Assembly (NCBI GenBank): GCA_030844895.1
Contig: CM061227.1
Location: 113,939,603 to 114,003,602, forward strand
Direction: 5' to 3'
DNA length: 64,000 bases
Source of the DNA: Ambrosia x helenae
Lineage: Eukaryota > Streptophyta > Magnoliopsida > Asterales > Asteraceae
The notes beneath the pieces were generated by a model. The model saw only the letters and a program-made list of their open reading frames with translations. It searched no databases and was not told the DNA's origin. Shown here in pieces: positions 13,208-24,052 of the stretch; position 1 is the first letter of the stretch; each line of letters begins with the position of its first letter. The translations under genes were made by a program, and so were the position numbers.

Positions 13208-13704
13208 TAAGGGTGTGAATTTCTTATACGATCCGAACCTAACACGAAATTAACGGATTTGAGTTTAGTCTAAACGGGTTCGGGTAAGATTATGGTTGAA
13301 CCCGCGAACCCGTTTAGCTAAACGGGTCGGGTTTGGGTCAACCCGCCAACCTGCCAACCTGACGGGTTGACCCGTTTAACCTATTTATACTATATATTGT
13401 TTTTTTTACAATATGTTTTATGTTATAAATTAAATTGGTTTAGATATTTTGTGCTAGAGATTTTATAAATAAAAACATAAATGTTTTATATATGTTTGTG
13501 TTTTTTGTAGCAAAATGTTAATTTTAATAAATTAGTTTGCGGGAAAAAAAATCAGGTTGAACGGGTCGAGTTCGGGTCGACCCGAGAATATTCAGGTCAG
13601 GTTCGGGTTCATATGTATCTCACAATTTTCAGGTTTGGGTTCATGTAAAATTTTTGGGATCGGGTCGGATTAGACCCGCGAACCTGAACCGTTAAGCACC
13701 CCTA
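13208..13704. mobile_element. hAT-type MITE rich in AACGGGTCGGG motifs
   Basis: The ends TAAGGGTG...CACCCCTA are inverted, and both flanks carry CATTTAAC (13200-13207, 13705-13712), an 8-bp target duplication as made by hAT transposases. The interior is a decayed minisatellite of GGGTTCGGGT and ACCCGCCAAC type, with no coding capacity. A truncated relative lies near 40830-40960. Confidence 0.82.
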
Positions 13705-13943
13705 CATTTAACCACAAATATTTGGACCTCCGACATATATATTTCTACTTCATATTTCAACTTCTATGAAGTTTCTTACATTTATATAGCTAGTAAAAAT
13801 TGTTATATACAATGCATATTGAAAAAGCCTTTTTTCGAGTATTTACTAGCGACTGTAAACTTTCTTTACTGTTTTTCTTTCTATAACGGAGATAGTCGCA
13901 CGTAATGACATATCACAACCATATTGTTACACGCTTTCTCTAA

Positions 13944-14210
13944 GGGGCTGTTTGGTAAGCCTCTTAATGAGCCTCTGAACCATTCAGCGCTGAATGATTT
14001 AGCATTCAACGTGTTTGTTTCAACTTCTGAATTAAATGGTTAAGGCTGAACCTTTAAGATTTGGGATGTTGCTGAACCAATAAGCACTGAACTATTAAGC
14101 AATGAACGAGACTGAACCTTAATGAGACTCTCTTACCAATGTGAGACATGTAAATTAACCATTAAGAGGTCCAACTTAATGATTCAACACTTAATCAACC
14201 AAACATCCCC
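13944..14210. mobile_element. PIF/Harbinger (Tourist-like) MITE
   Basis: The ends GGGGCTGTTTGGT and CCAAACATCCCC are inverted, and TAA (13941-13943, 14211-14213) is duplicated at both sides. This is the TTA/TAA target preference of Harbinger elements. A second copy of the family is at 26456-26800. Confidence 0.7.
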
Positions 14211-14902
14211 TAAGAATGGGTTTCGTTCGGGCAATCAAAAATAATATTCCAAAGCTTTCGTATGTTATCCGTTATAGAGTAAATAACTTCCATCATATGG
14301 ATCAATTTCTAGGCACATAGCTTCATGACAATTGTGAAGAGCTTCCACATAATGTTCTTCATATTGAGCTTACATATGTCACGTTCGTCATTTAATTCAA
14401 AGAATCTCCATTGCATAACCGTATATGAGATTTTTCATCTCATGAGATCCTACGTTATGTGCGTAATGATAGAATAATATAATAGATTAAAATCATCTTA
14501 TTATGAATTGTGTAGGGCTAGTGTTTTACAAGAAATCTCTAGCCAACCGTACTACCACACGATACTTGTTTTTAATACCGAACATATTAGTAGGTGGTAC
14601 GAGAGATAAATTATACCCACGGTATTTTTTTTGTTCCTAGCCTTTCACATTCATGAATTTAGTCACTTCAATAGCCTTCTATGGTTATATGGATATAAAA
14701 CTGAATAACCCATGATGAATAATTTATAAAAAAGTTTTAACGTTTTTGTTAGCCTTCGAGTAGGCAAGCATTTTGAGAAGAAAGAAGGAGAGAATTAAAA
14801 CCAGAAACAAAAAGGACTTCACACCTTAATTACTCATTAAAATGCCAGTATGTGGCTAGCTCACTTGGTAGAGGTGTATGTCCTTTGACGAGAAGGTCCA
14901 GA

Positions 14903-17582
14903 TGTGACACCCGGCAAATTCTGGTTAACAACGTTGTCTAGATGAAAGTCTACCTTAGCGAGTCACGCGTATATCGTACTTAACAGGGTTAGTTAAGTCG
15001 GGTTATGGTTCGGGAACTATCGGTTTAGTCTAGATGATCATTGGATGTTGGTCTAGAGGTTCATTAGATGTCGGTCCTTAACCAAGCGTACAAACGGTGA
15101 CGATTTGTAGGATCGTCAGGGCATACGGAACATACGAGTCTCGAGTCCCGGGAATTGGTGAACGAGGGTGAATATGTGTATTTACATGTGTTATGTGTTT
15201 ACAATCATTATGTGACTTGTCGGTATGTGAATATGTGTTAACATATGTTAAAACGGGGTTTAACGCACAAAACGCATGAAACCAGCCCCTATAGGCGATT
15301 AGGCAAGCCTAATCGCCCATAAGGGAGGCGAGTAGGCATCATGTGGGGCGAGTAGGGGACTGATCGCATGACTGTTCATGCGATTAGGCCCCAATCGCAT
15401 GAACTTACATGCGATTAGGCTTCCTGATCGCGTGTAAAGCTGCATAATCGCATGTTACGTGCTGGACGACTAAAAACGACTATAAATACCATACTTGACC
15501 TCATAAACTTCATTATACAAACCCTAGTCGTCCCATAACCTGCCCCAACACACACACAACCTCTGGAACGCGATTTTTGATCAAAACACAAGGATTCAAG
15601 CATAATCCATCGTTCTTTCATAATCCTAAGGTTTGGTTTCCATCCATGAATCTTTATAAACGTTTTTAATCAATCCCTAATGGTCCAGACCTGTTCTAAA
15701 ACGAAAAAGCTTTCTGAAAATCGTTAATAAGGGTTGTTAATCGGATTCTAACTAGTATACATGTGTTATGGTGTTTATGATTAGAAAGCTAGGATTTTTA
15801 TGATTCATAATGATGGATTAACATGTTATTAGGTTAAATCAGAATAATATTAATGTTATGATGATAATATCTGAGTAATTGATTATTAGGGTTATTGTTA
15901 TGCATGTTAGTATGATGATTGCATGCTATGTGAATGGTGTTTGGATTACGTGATTGCATGCAGGGCTGATAATACGAGGCAAAACGAAGGGTTTTAGTTG
16001 AAACATGTTTAGAATAGTGTTTGGGATGATATTGGGTAGTTACACACGTTCTGGATCTGATTTGGAGCGTTAAACGCGCGAAAAACTGGAACAGCAAGGT
16101 TACAGGCGATTAGCAATCCTAATCGCCTATGTTAGAGGCGATTAGGAGACTAATCGCCAGTTTTTCATGCGATTAGGGCCCAATCGCATGAACTTACATG
16201 CGATCAGCCCTAATTGCTAGTTTTTACATGCAATCAGCCCTAATTGCTAGTTTTTACATGCAATCAGCCCTAATTGCTAGTTTTTATATGCAATCAGCCC
16301 TGATTGCTAGTTTTTATATGCAATCAGCCTTGATTGCTAGTTTTTATATGCAATCAGCCCTGATTGCTAGTTTTTATATGCAATCAGTCCTAAATGCTAG
16401 TTTACTTTTCCTAATCGCGTGTACTGCTGCTGTAAGTGTAAATTAGCATTCCGAGACCCGATTTGACATGTAGTAACATGCTAGGAACCTCGTAACATAT
16501 ATAGTAACTTGGTAACATATGTTTGGATGTAATTCGGTGATACGTGAACTATGTGCTATAACTTGTTGTGCGTTAACGTATGTTAAGTGTGATTGCGTTA
16601 TTGTATGTTTTAGAGCGTAAACATAACACGGGGAGTCTCGGGTCACCAATGGGATGTCGAGTCTTGTACTTTGGGTCAGTTAAACAGTCACGGTGTTTTC
16701 AAACGAACTTGGTTATGGTCTGGACATTTAGGGACTAATTAACCTGCGGGTTATTAGTCTAAGTACTTGTAACTGTCATATGTTAGGTCGCCGCTTTACG
16801 GGACTAGCATAGCAACTGAGTTTACTCGGGTTAAGGAGTAACGCAACTTAAGGTGAGTTTACGGCCCCTCTTTTAAACTGGTTTTATACTTTCGGGGGAG
16901 AAAACATGTGTTAAAATGATTATTTGGTAACTACTGTCATACTATGGGTTTCTATTGTGTACTACACGATCTTTGGAAGTCCCGGGGGGAACCATGAATG
17001 TGCGGGTTTGCACAACGGGGAAATGTGAATAGCGCTATTGGGAGTGACCAACCCCACTCGTCGGCTTGGAGGGCCGGGCGAGTGCATATTGTCTCAAACA
17101 GGAACAACAGGAACAACTGGTATACTTTTCGGGCACAACATCTGGTATTCGAGTTAGTAATGGTTTTCCAATCGTGGTAGTAACAAAACGTACGCCTAGC
17201 TAGTGTATACTGGTTTTCGATTTGTTATAGTATGGACAAGTTGACTTGGTACTTGGATACAAAACCTGTAAACTCACCAGCATTTTTGTGCTGACGTAAA
17301 CTTTTACATGTTTTCTCAGGTCGCTAAGGTAGTACGATTGGACTAGGGCGCACGCGTCTGCACGGCGTCTAACTAGGGTTGCATGGTCTTATAAACGTTG
17401 AACTATTGTTTCACTGTGAGATACTGTTTTGAATAAGCTTCCGCTGTAAACGGAATTTTAAACTATGTTTTGAAATTGCATTTATATACATTTAGACTTG
17501 TTTATTGTGATCGTTGGTTTGGATCCTGGTTTGTCATGCGCCTCGCGGTAAAACTCCGCAAGTGGATTTTGAGGGTGTGACA
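14903..17582 (+). mobile_element. Solo LTR, 2680 bp
   Basis: It starts TGTGACACCC and ends GGGTGTGACA, a perfect 10-base terminal inverted repeat. It is flanked by CCAGA and CCAAG, a 5-bp target duplication with a two-base change. No primer site, gag or pol is next to it. It contains a 30-bp minisatellite and several inverted GCGATTAGG/CCTAATCGC motifs. Confidence 0.75.
16195..16410 (+). repeat. 30-bp minisatellite, about 7 copies
   Basis: The unit of about 30 bp contains CAATCAGCCCTAATTGCTAG. It repeats from 16201 with few changes and decays after 16380. Because 30 is divisible by three, the array reads as an open frame of a repeated decapeptide (MQSALIASFY). It lies inside an LTR and is not evidence of a gene. 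Confidence 0.9.
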
Positions 17583-18214
17583 CCAAGGTTCAATCATTGG
17601 CAACGATGTAACTTAAAATTATAAGTATAATAGTATAGAGACTAACATTTATCATTAGAGAAAAAACTCCCTACTTTTACGGACACTGAGAACGTGGCTC
17701 ATAACTGACCTCATGCCTTGGTCTTTTTTTTAACGGTAAAAAACTTTTATTCATCACTCATGTGTTACAATACAATTGTTAGCAAGATGATAGACCAAAC
17801 TTTATCTCTAAAAACTAAGGCTGGCAAATCGTGTCTTAACAGGTTTAACAGGTCTCTGACGACACGAACAAATCAAGTTCTAAAACATGAATACGACTCA
17901 TTTAACTACTTTATATTTCATGTTTATAACACAATTTTATGTTCTATGTACCAAAAAAGAGAAATGAAGTATATTTGACTCTTAATTCTAATTATTTTTA
18001 AAAATGTAAAAAATCACATAGTGTATTTTTTAGTTAACAGGTCTTATCGTGTCTTATACAGGTTACTCATTCTCAGCCATACTAAAAACTCCATACATTA
18101 CACTTTTACCTTTTACTATTTAATCACCCAAAAAACCTTGACGAACCTATGACTTCACCCTAAACTCAATTTGTCCTTTCACACCCTTTATTATCACAAA
18201 GCAAATAAAAATAA

Positions 18215-19717
18215 GACTGAATTACAAGTTTTGTCCTTTAGGTTTATACTCAATTGCAAAGAATGTCCTTTAACTTCAAAATTGATTGGTTTTGTACTTT
18301 ATCTTTTAAAATCTTGCACGTTTTGTCCTTTATGCTTAACTCGGTTAGTTTTCTTCGTTAAGGTTTGGTCACATGACTTGCACATGAGGGTATAATTGTC
18401 TTTTTACCTTTATATTATTTTAAAAAAACTTTCAAGAAAAAAGTTGAAAAATAAATTATATTTATATATCAGTATACCTATCTCTCTCTCTCAACACCAC
18501 ATCCACCACCTACACCATCTTCCACCACCTTGAAGAACCACCCTCTCCACCACTTGCTGCCACCAGCATCACCACCACACCATCATCTGCTACCAGTCCA
18601 CCACTCACCCCACACCATCACGAAATTCCTTCACCTTGAAGCCCTTAAGTCCTTAATTAACCCACCGCACTCAAGCCACCACCAGCCACCATTACAAACC
18701 TACCATCCACCCCATTTCAAATTTTAGAGTGTAAAACACAAACGAACAACTGAAAGCAAGCTCGTGAAATGAATAACCTGCAAAGAGACTGTACTTAAAT
18801 ATATATATATATATATAATTATATATGACAGATCGAACGAATAGAGTGCAGATCTATTGAAATTAATGGAGAAGAATGAAAATATGTTACCGGGGTTGAA
18901 CGATAAGCCGTCAACGAAAGGTCAGATCGCGAAAATAGGGAGGGTTTCTTCTTTATTAGTTGCGTCGATAATCCGCACCACCAGCCACCATTACAAACCT
19001 ACCATCCACCCATTTCTCTCTCATCTGAAACCCCCTCTCTCTACTTACAACCACAACCACCATCAGTCACTTCAATCCCTTTTTAGGGTTTCCAGTTCAA
19101 AATAGGGCTTTTTTTGTTGCTGCCGGTAGTCTGCTCCATTAATCGGAGGAGCTTCGGTTCACCAATTTGAAGGAATAAATTCAATTTACATTCTTAATCG
19201 CTAATATCTCTTTTTCTATATCGGATTTCAATAATTTGGTGGTCGGGTTAGGGTTCAGTTCAGGGTTTTGGGCTATTTAGCAGGTTGTTGATCGTTGATG
19301 GTGGCGGGGGTGAGCTATAGGTGATGGTGGAAAGTGGTTCTGGAATGTGGTGGTGTAGGTGGTTGTGGAGGGTGGTTCTGGAATGTGGTGGTGTAGGTGG
19401 TGGAAGGAGGTGGTGGTGTAGGTGGTGGAAGAAGGACCTGCAATGCATGTTGATTCAATTTAATTGTTAAATGAGATTGAATTAGGGTTCATAATCTGTG
19501 ATTTGGGGGAGAAGTGAAGGGGGTAGGTCAATTTACTGATATACCCTCGTGTGCAAGTCATGTGACCAAACTTAACGAAGAAAATTAACCGAGTTAGGCA
19601 TAAAGGACAAAACATGCAAGATTTTAAAAGATAAAGTACAAAACCAATCAATTTTGAAGTTAAAGGACATTCTTTGCAATTGGGTATAAACCTAAAGGAC
19701 AAAACTTGTAATTCAGT
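18215..19717. mobile_element. Mutator-like element with about 190-bp TIRs
   Basis: The ends GACTGAATTACAAG... are inverted over roughly 190 bp with a handful of mismatches (18215-18400 against 19530-19717). TAAAAATAA flanks both sides (18206-18214, 19718-19726), a perfect 9-bp target duplication as made by MULE transposases. There is no transposase. The interior holds CCACC-rich text and an open stretch beginning with ATG at 18866 (MEKNENMLPGLNDKPSTKGQ) that looks like a gene leader, so this may be a Pack-MULE carrying a gene fragment I cannot name. Confidence 0.85.
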
Positions 19718-20001
19718 CTAAAAATAAAGATAAAACATGAACCGCCCTGACCTCGGATTTCTTTTTGGAGGATGTTCCTTTTTGGTCTCGCATGTGGGTT
19801 TGGCCCAATGTCTACATGGATTTGGTTGTTGACATTTGCATGGGTTGAATCTGATTGGCCCATATCAGTTTCCCCCTTGCTGCCTATCGGTTATTATTAG
19901 ACTAGGATGACCGGTAATAGTGAAACCATAGGCAGACTTAGAGTATCCATAATGCTAGTCAAAGTAACCACTTTGAATCATCATATCATCATGCTATATC
20001 A

Positions 20002-21014
20002 TCTATTAATATATATAAAAGAATTGAACATTGCTGACGTGACGTGCAATGGTGCCTTCAACCTCTCCATGAAACTGACACGTGGCATCATAATTGAAAG
20101 ATTTTAGTGTTTTTGAATTATTTCCTTTTTTAATTAAATTGAGTTATTTTAGTAAAAAATAATTTAAAAATAAATTTAAATTTTCTCTCTCATATTTCCT
20201 CCCATAATTTTTAAACGTTTATATCTTTTATATACGGGATTTTTAAAGAAAAAAAGTACACCAAATTAACGAGCGTTTTATTATCTTTACAACGAGTACC
20301 ATAGTGCTATATAAAAAACGAAGAAAAAATCGACTATTTTTTGTGGGGTTTCGTTCATAGAGGAAAAAAAAACACACAAAGTGTTCATGTTATTCATTAA
20401 TCATGTTTTTTCTTTTAAACCAGGTTCTTATCTACGATGTTGAAAATCAGCCCAATCGCCATGTTATCATTGGAATTTTACTAGGTATACTTCATCAAGA
20501 GAAAGAATCGCGCAACACTGCAACACATGGTGTCAGCTTATAGCAAGGTTATTTTTTTATTTATTTAATTACAAGAGTAATAATTATTACTATTAGTATT
20601 ATTAGAATGGTTATATTTTTCAACCCCAGGAAGAATTGATAGTTGCTGACGTGGCGTTCAATGGTGGCCTCAACCATCTCTTGATTATGCACGTGGCATA
20701 ATGAGATGCAATGGTTACAACTTCCAACTTAAGTGTTTGTTTAGTTGATTAGGTTAGCAATTATAAGAGCCATTAGAATGTGAAAAATTAAAGAGATGTG
20801 ATGAGTTTTTGAATAGTTGCAGCTTACATAAGTGATTCTTTAGATTATTACTGATTAGGTTTTAGATTAGGGAATATGAGTTATTACTGATTAGAATACT
20901 ATGAACATGCAATGATTGAGAAATTTTGTGGTTAGTTAAGTTGAGCCATTTGCAATAGGTTATCACGTAAAATTAAATTTTTCAACCCCGGGACCCTCCC
21001 GGGTAATCAGCTAG
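20002..21014 (+). mobile_element. Non-autonomous Helitron, copy 1 of array
   Basis: It starts TCTATTAATATATATAAAAG and ends with the hairpin CCCGGGACCCTCCCGGG (20987-21003), then TAATCAGCTAG. It lies between A and T. It contains an internal relic of another copy near 20620-20690 (CAACCCC followed by a restart of the 5' region). No Rep/helicase is present. Confidence 0.85.
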
Positions 21015-21669
21015 TCTATACATATAATAAACAAAAGCCATTTTAATGACATGGCACTTAAAGAGAGTATTCTCTTCATTGTGTGTGCCATGTGTCATCC
21101 CATGTGCCAAGAGCTTTATTTTAGGAAAATAATAATTTAAAATTTTGAAAACAAAATTAGATTTTTATCTCTAATGGTTTCTCCCATAACTTTTAAACGT
21201 TAATATCTTTTATATACGAGATTTTTTAAAGAAAAAAATTACACCAAATTAACGAGCGTTTTATTATCTTTCCAACGGGTACCATAGTGCTATATAAAAA
21301 ACGAAGAAAAAAACGACTATTTTTTGTGTGGTTTTGTTCATACAGGAAAAAAACACAAAGTGTTCAGTTTATTCATTAATCATGTATAGGCAAGTCATTA
21401 GTTATGTTCAAACCAGTAAATATGATTTTTATTCACAACATGTGTTAGCATTGGAGTTGTACATTGTTTTAGGTTAGGTTTTAATATTAGAGTTATACAT
21501 TGTTTAAGGTTATACACTAACATTGAAGATACATTGTTAATTGTTTTAGGTTAAGTGCTACTCGAGCTTTCCTGCATGTAACTGTAAAACGCATCAGTCT
21601 ATTTTTTAGATGTAAAATTGATATTTCAAATTAGATTTCTCAACCCGGGACGCTCCCGGGATATATTAG
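21015..21669 (+). mobile_element. Non-autonomous Helitron, copy 2 of array
   Basis: It begins TCTATACATATAATAAAC immediately after the CTAG end of copy 1. It ends with CCCGGGACGCTCCCGGG (21644-21660) and ATATATTAG. About 140 bp of its body (21180-21325) match copy 1 (20205-20340), so both belong to one family. Confidence 0.8.
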
Positions 21670-21869
21670 TTTAAAAAAAATAAAATACCTATACTAACCC
21701 TGCTTTGAATGGAGAAAAGACGAAAATGTCCCTATATCACTGTTCAAATAGTTTGTATGTTAATATTATGTAATTATGGGTTTGGTTCGGGCCTGAGATT
21801 AGGTGATACCCGACCCAATTACCTTTTTTTATATTAGAATATGATAACTTATGGCAGAGATTTGTTTAA

Positions 21870-21924
<55 letters not shown>

Positions 21925-22328
21925 TTCATTAATCATATATTGACAAGTCATTAATTATGTTATCATATTAGATATTTTATTATGTCATATTAGATATTTC
22001 AACCCGGGACGCTCTCCAACAGGTAATTGCTATGTTTTCTTTATCTACCATATTCTGAAATAGCTCAAATCTTATTGTATGCAGTTAAAGACCTTTGACT
22101 GAATGTATTGGTGCTAAACAATCTTTGTCCCCTTGAAGTGCTTGGGATCTTAATATTCTATTTTAGGTGTTGATGTTGTAAGGTGAAATGGATCTTTTGG
22201 TATATATTTTTTTTAAAAGTATCTAATGTAAGTTGATATATAGATGCCATTTTATAGTTTAGATACTTCTAATTTTATTCACTTTACTTAGATTTCTCAA
22301 CCCGGGACGCTCCCGGGGTATAAGCTAG
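21670..22328 (+). mobile_element. Helitron fragments, 3' ends 3 and 4 of array
   Basis: AACCCGGGACGCTC at 22001 is an eroded 3' hairpin. CCCGGGACGCTCCCGGG at 22301-22317 followed by GTATAAGCTAG is an intact one ending at 22328. 5' ends are not clear. A (TAA)n run lies at about 21871-21923. Confidence 0.65.
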
Positions 22329-22743
22329 TTTCAACATATTTAAAACCATTGCCCACTTTTCTTCTTCTAACCCCAAACCATTTCAAACATTCACCTCATC
22401 ACCAACGTTTTCTCTTTTATTTAACCTTTATCTATATTTTTTTATTTTTTTTCTAACGTTCCTCAAGTACAAAATCATATGAATTTGAAATTTTGGAATG
22501 AATTTTGTTTTTCTATTTTTTAAATCATCTGATGTTGAATTAATCAAGGCTATTCGACCTAAGGAATTGTTTTATTTATATTGTCCGGTCTTAAAAAATG
22601 TGTTGGCATTTTTATTTTAAACACTACCCTAAAATACATTGATTTACTGGTGGTATTACCCTAAAGTATCCTAAATCATAGGTCCCATCATTTTACACAC
22701 ACTATCCACTACTCTTTTTATATATCTCTCACCTACACACACG

Positions 22744-23604
22744 CAGTGGCAAAGCTTGAGAAATTGATCCAGGGGGTCGAAAATCACCAGTCACGTGACC
22801 AGACCTAAAAAAATTTCTATAGCTATGTTTTGGATTATATGTTCGGGTCGGTGATTCAATTTGGGTCGAGTCAAAAATTCAAATATCACAGGCATCGTAT
22901 CGACAGTCATCACATTGACTATATGACACGAATAACATCCATCACATTTTATTTAATAACCAGTCTAATACAATTCATACTTAAAAAATAAGCAACCGAT
23001 CAATGCAACCTAACAGCAATAACAAATTTAGGACAAATGTTACCTGACTGAGAGCTAGGGTTCTGATGTGAAGCAGAGAGCATCGTACCTACTGTTTTGG
23101 GAACAGTCTTTCCAAAGAGACCAAAGACAATTCTTCTCCAATTGTGTACTTTGATGGCTTGATTCTTTGAATGAAGTTGAGAAATAAAAGTATAAAATTA
23201 CCAAGGAGAGATCGAGAGACAGAGTAGAGTACAAAGGGTTTAGAGTTTTTTTTTACAGGTTTAGGCTTTTAATTGGGTTTTTTATTTGGGTTTCCCTAAA
23301 GAAAAAAAATGGGCTAAATCAAATAATTGAATTGTACCTCTCAAAATGAGCCCAAAAGAAAAAAAAACAAAGAATAATGATAAACTCGGTAAAACAACCG
23401 ATATTTTGGAACCTTGTATTGTCAAATATATCGTTAGGTATGGTTTATATAATATACCTATTTTTTTCAAAAAAAAAAAAAAACGGAGAGTCGAAACTGT
23501 ATATACCTAAAAAATTCTATACAGATACTATATAATCGGAACTTCTGAACAAAAATTTCGGGGGGTCAGCCGCCCCTCCCCGCCCCAACCAACCTGCGCC
23601 CATG
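22744..23604. mobile_element. hAT-type non-autonomous element, CAGTGGC family
   Basis: It starts CAGTGGCAAAGCTTG and ends CCAACCTGCGCCCATG. CACACACG is duplicated at both sides (22736-22743, 23605-23612), 8 bp as for hAT. The 210-bp element at 57183-57392 has the same ends (CAGTGGCGGAGG). No transposase frame is present. Confidence 0.8.
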
Positions 23605-23730
23605 CACACACGCACTCCATCGGGTTCTCCTCACCGAAATTGGTACCCTAAAACAACTACCCAAAAAGGAAGGGGGGTTGAAGCCATTGGGGTACCCCTA
23701 CCCGAGTTTCACACCCACCACCCTAATAGG

Positions 23731-24036
23731 TTTTTTTTAAGGGTGACTTTCTATGTACATGACCGATTGGTCACCGGGTTTTCGTCAAAGACCGATTACA
23801 TGTCAGCCCCGCTCCGCGGACGCTATGTTCTATCGGGCCCCGGCCGCCGCGCAGACTGGCCTTCGCCCGAAAACCATACTGCCCCCACACGAGAAACTCA
23901 GGATCGCACCATGCCTCAATAGGAAACGATCCATCAGTAGGACCTCCAGCACCCACTTGCAACACCCGGGAGTTGAACCGGTGTCTCCAAGGAGAACAAC
24001 CAGCCCAACCACCAACTACGCTATAGATGGGGGATT
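23731..24036 (-). mobile_element. tRNA-derived SINE, complete, minus strand
   Basis: On the minus strand, TAGCGTAGTTGG (24012-24023) is an A box and GGTTCAACTCC (23969-23979) a B box. The element ends in a poly-A (T8 at 23731-23738). CCACCACCCTAATAGG flanks both sides (23715-23730 and 24037-24052). The reading frames of 90-149 codons that cross it are incidental. Confidence 0.85.
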
Positions 24037-24052
24037 CCACCACCCTAATAGG

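Larger units (their letters stand above)
14855..17615 (+). mobile_element. tRNA-derived SINE split by a solo LTR
   Basis: TAGCTCACTTGGTAGAGG (about 14863-14880) is an A-box-like head. Its B-box partner GGTTCAATC only appears after the solo LTR (about 17588). Removing 14903-17582 and one target copy brings the two boxes to SINE-like spacing, similar to the intact copy near 39475-39545. Confidence 0.6.

Noticed and set aside
16198..16410. CRISPR-like array
   Set aside because: There are no unique spacers. It is a continuous 30-bp tandem repeat in a plant LTR.
16198..16446. Frame encoding a repeated decapeptide
   Set aside because: It is explained by a 30-bp minisatellite inside a solo LTR; there is no start context or homology.
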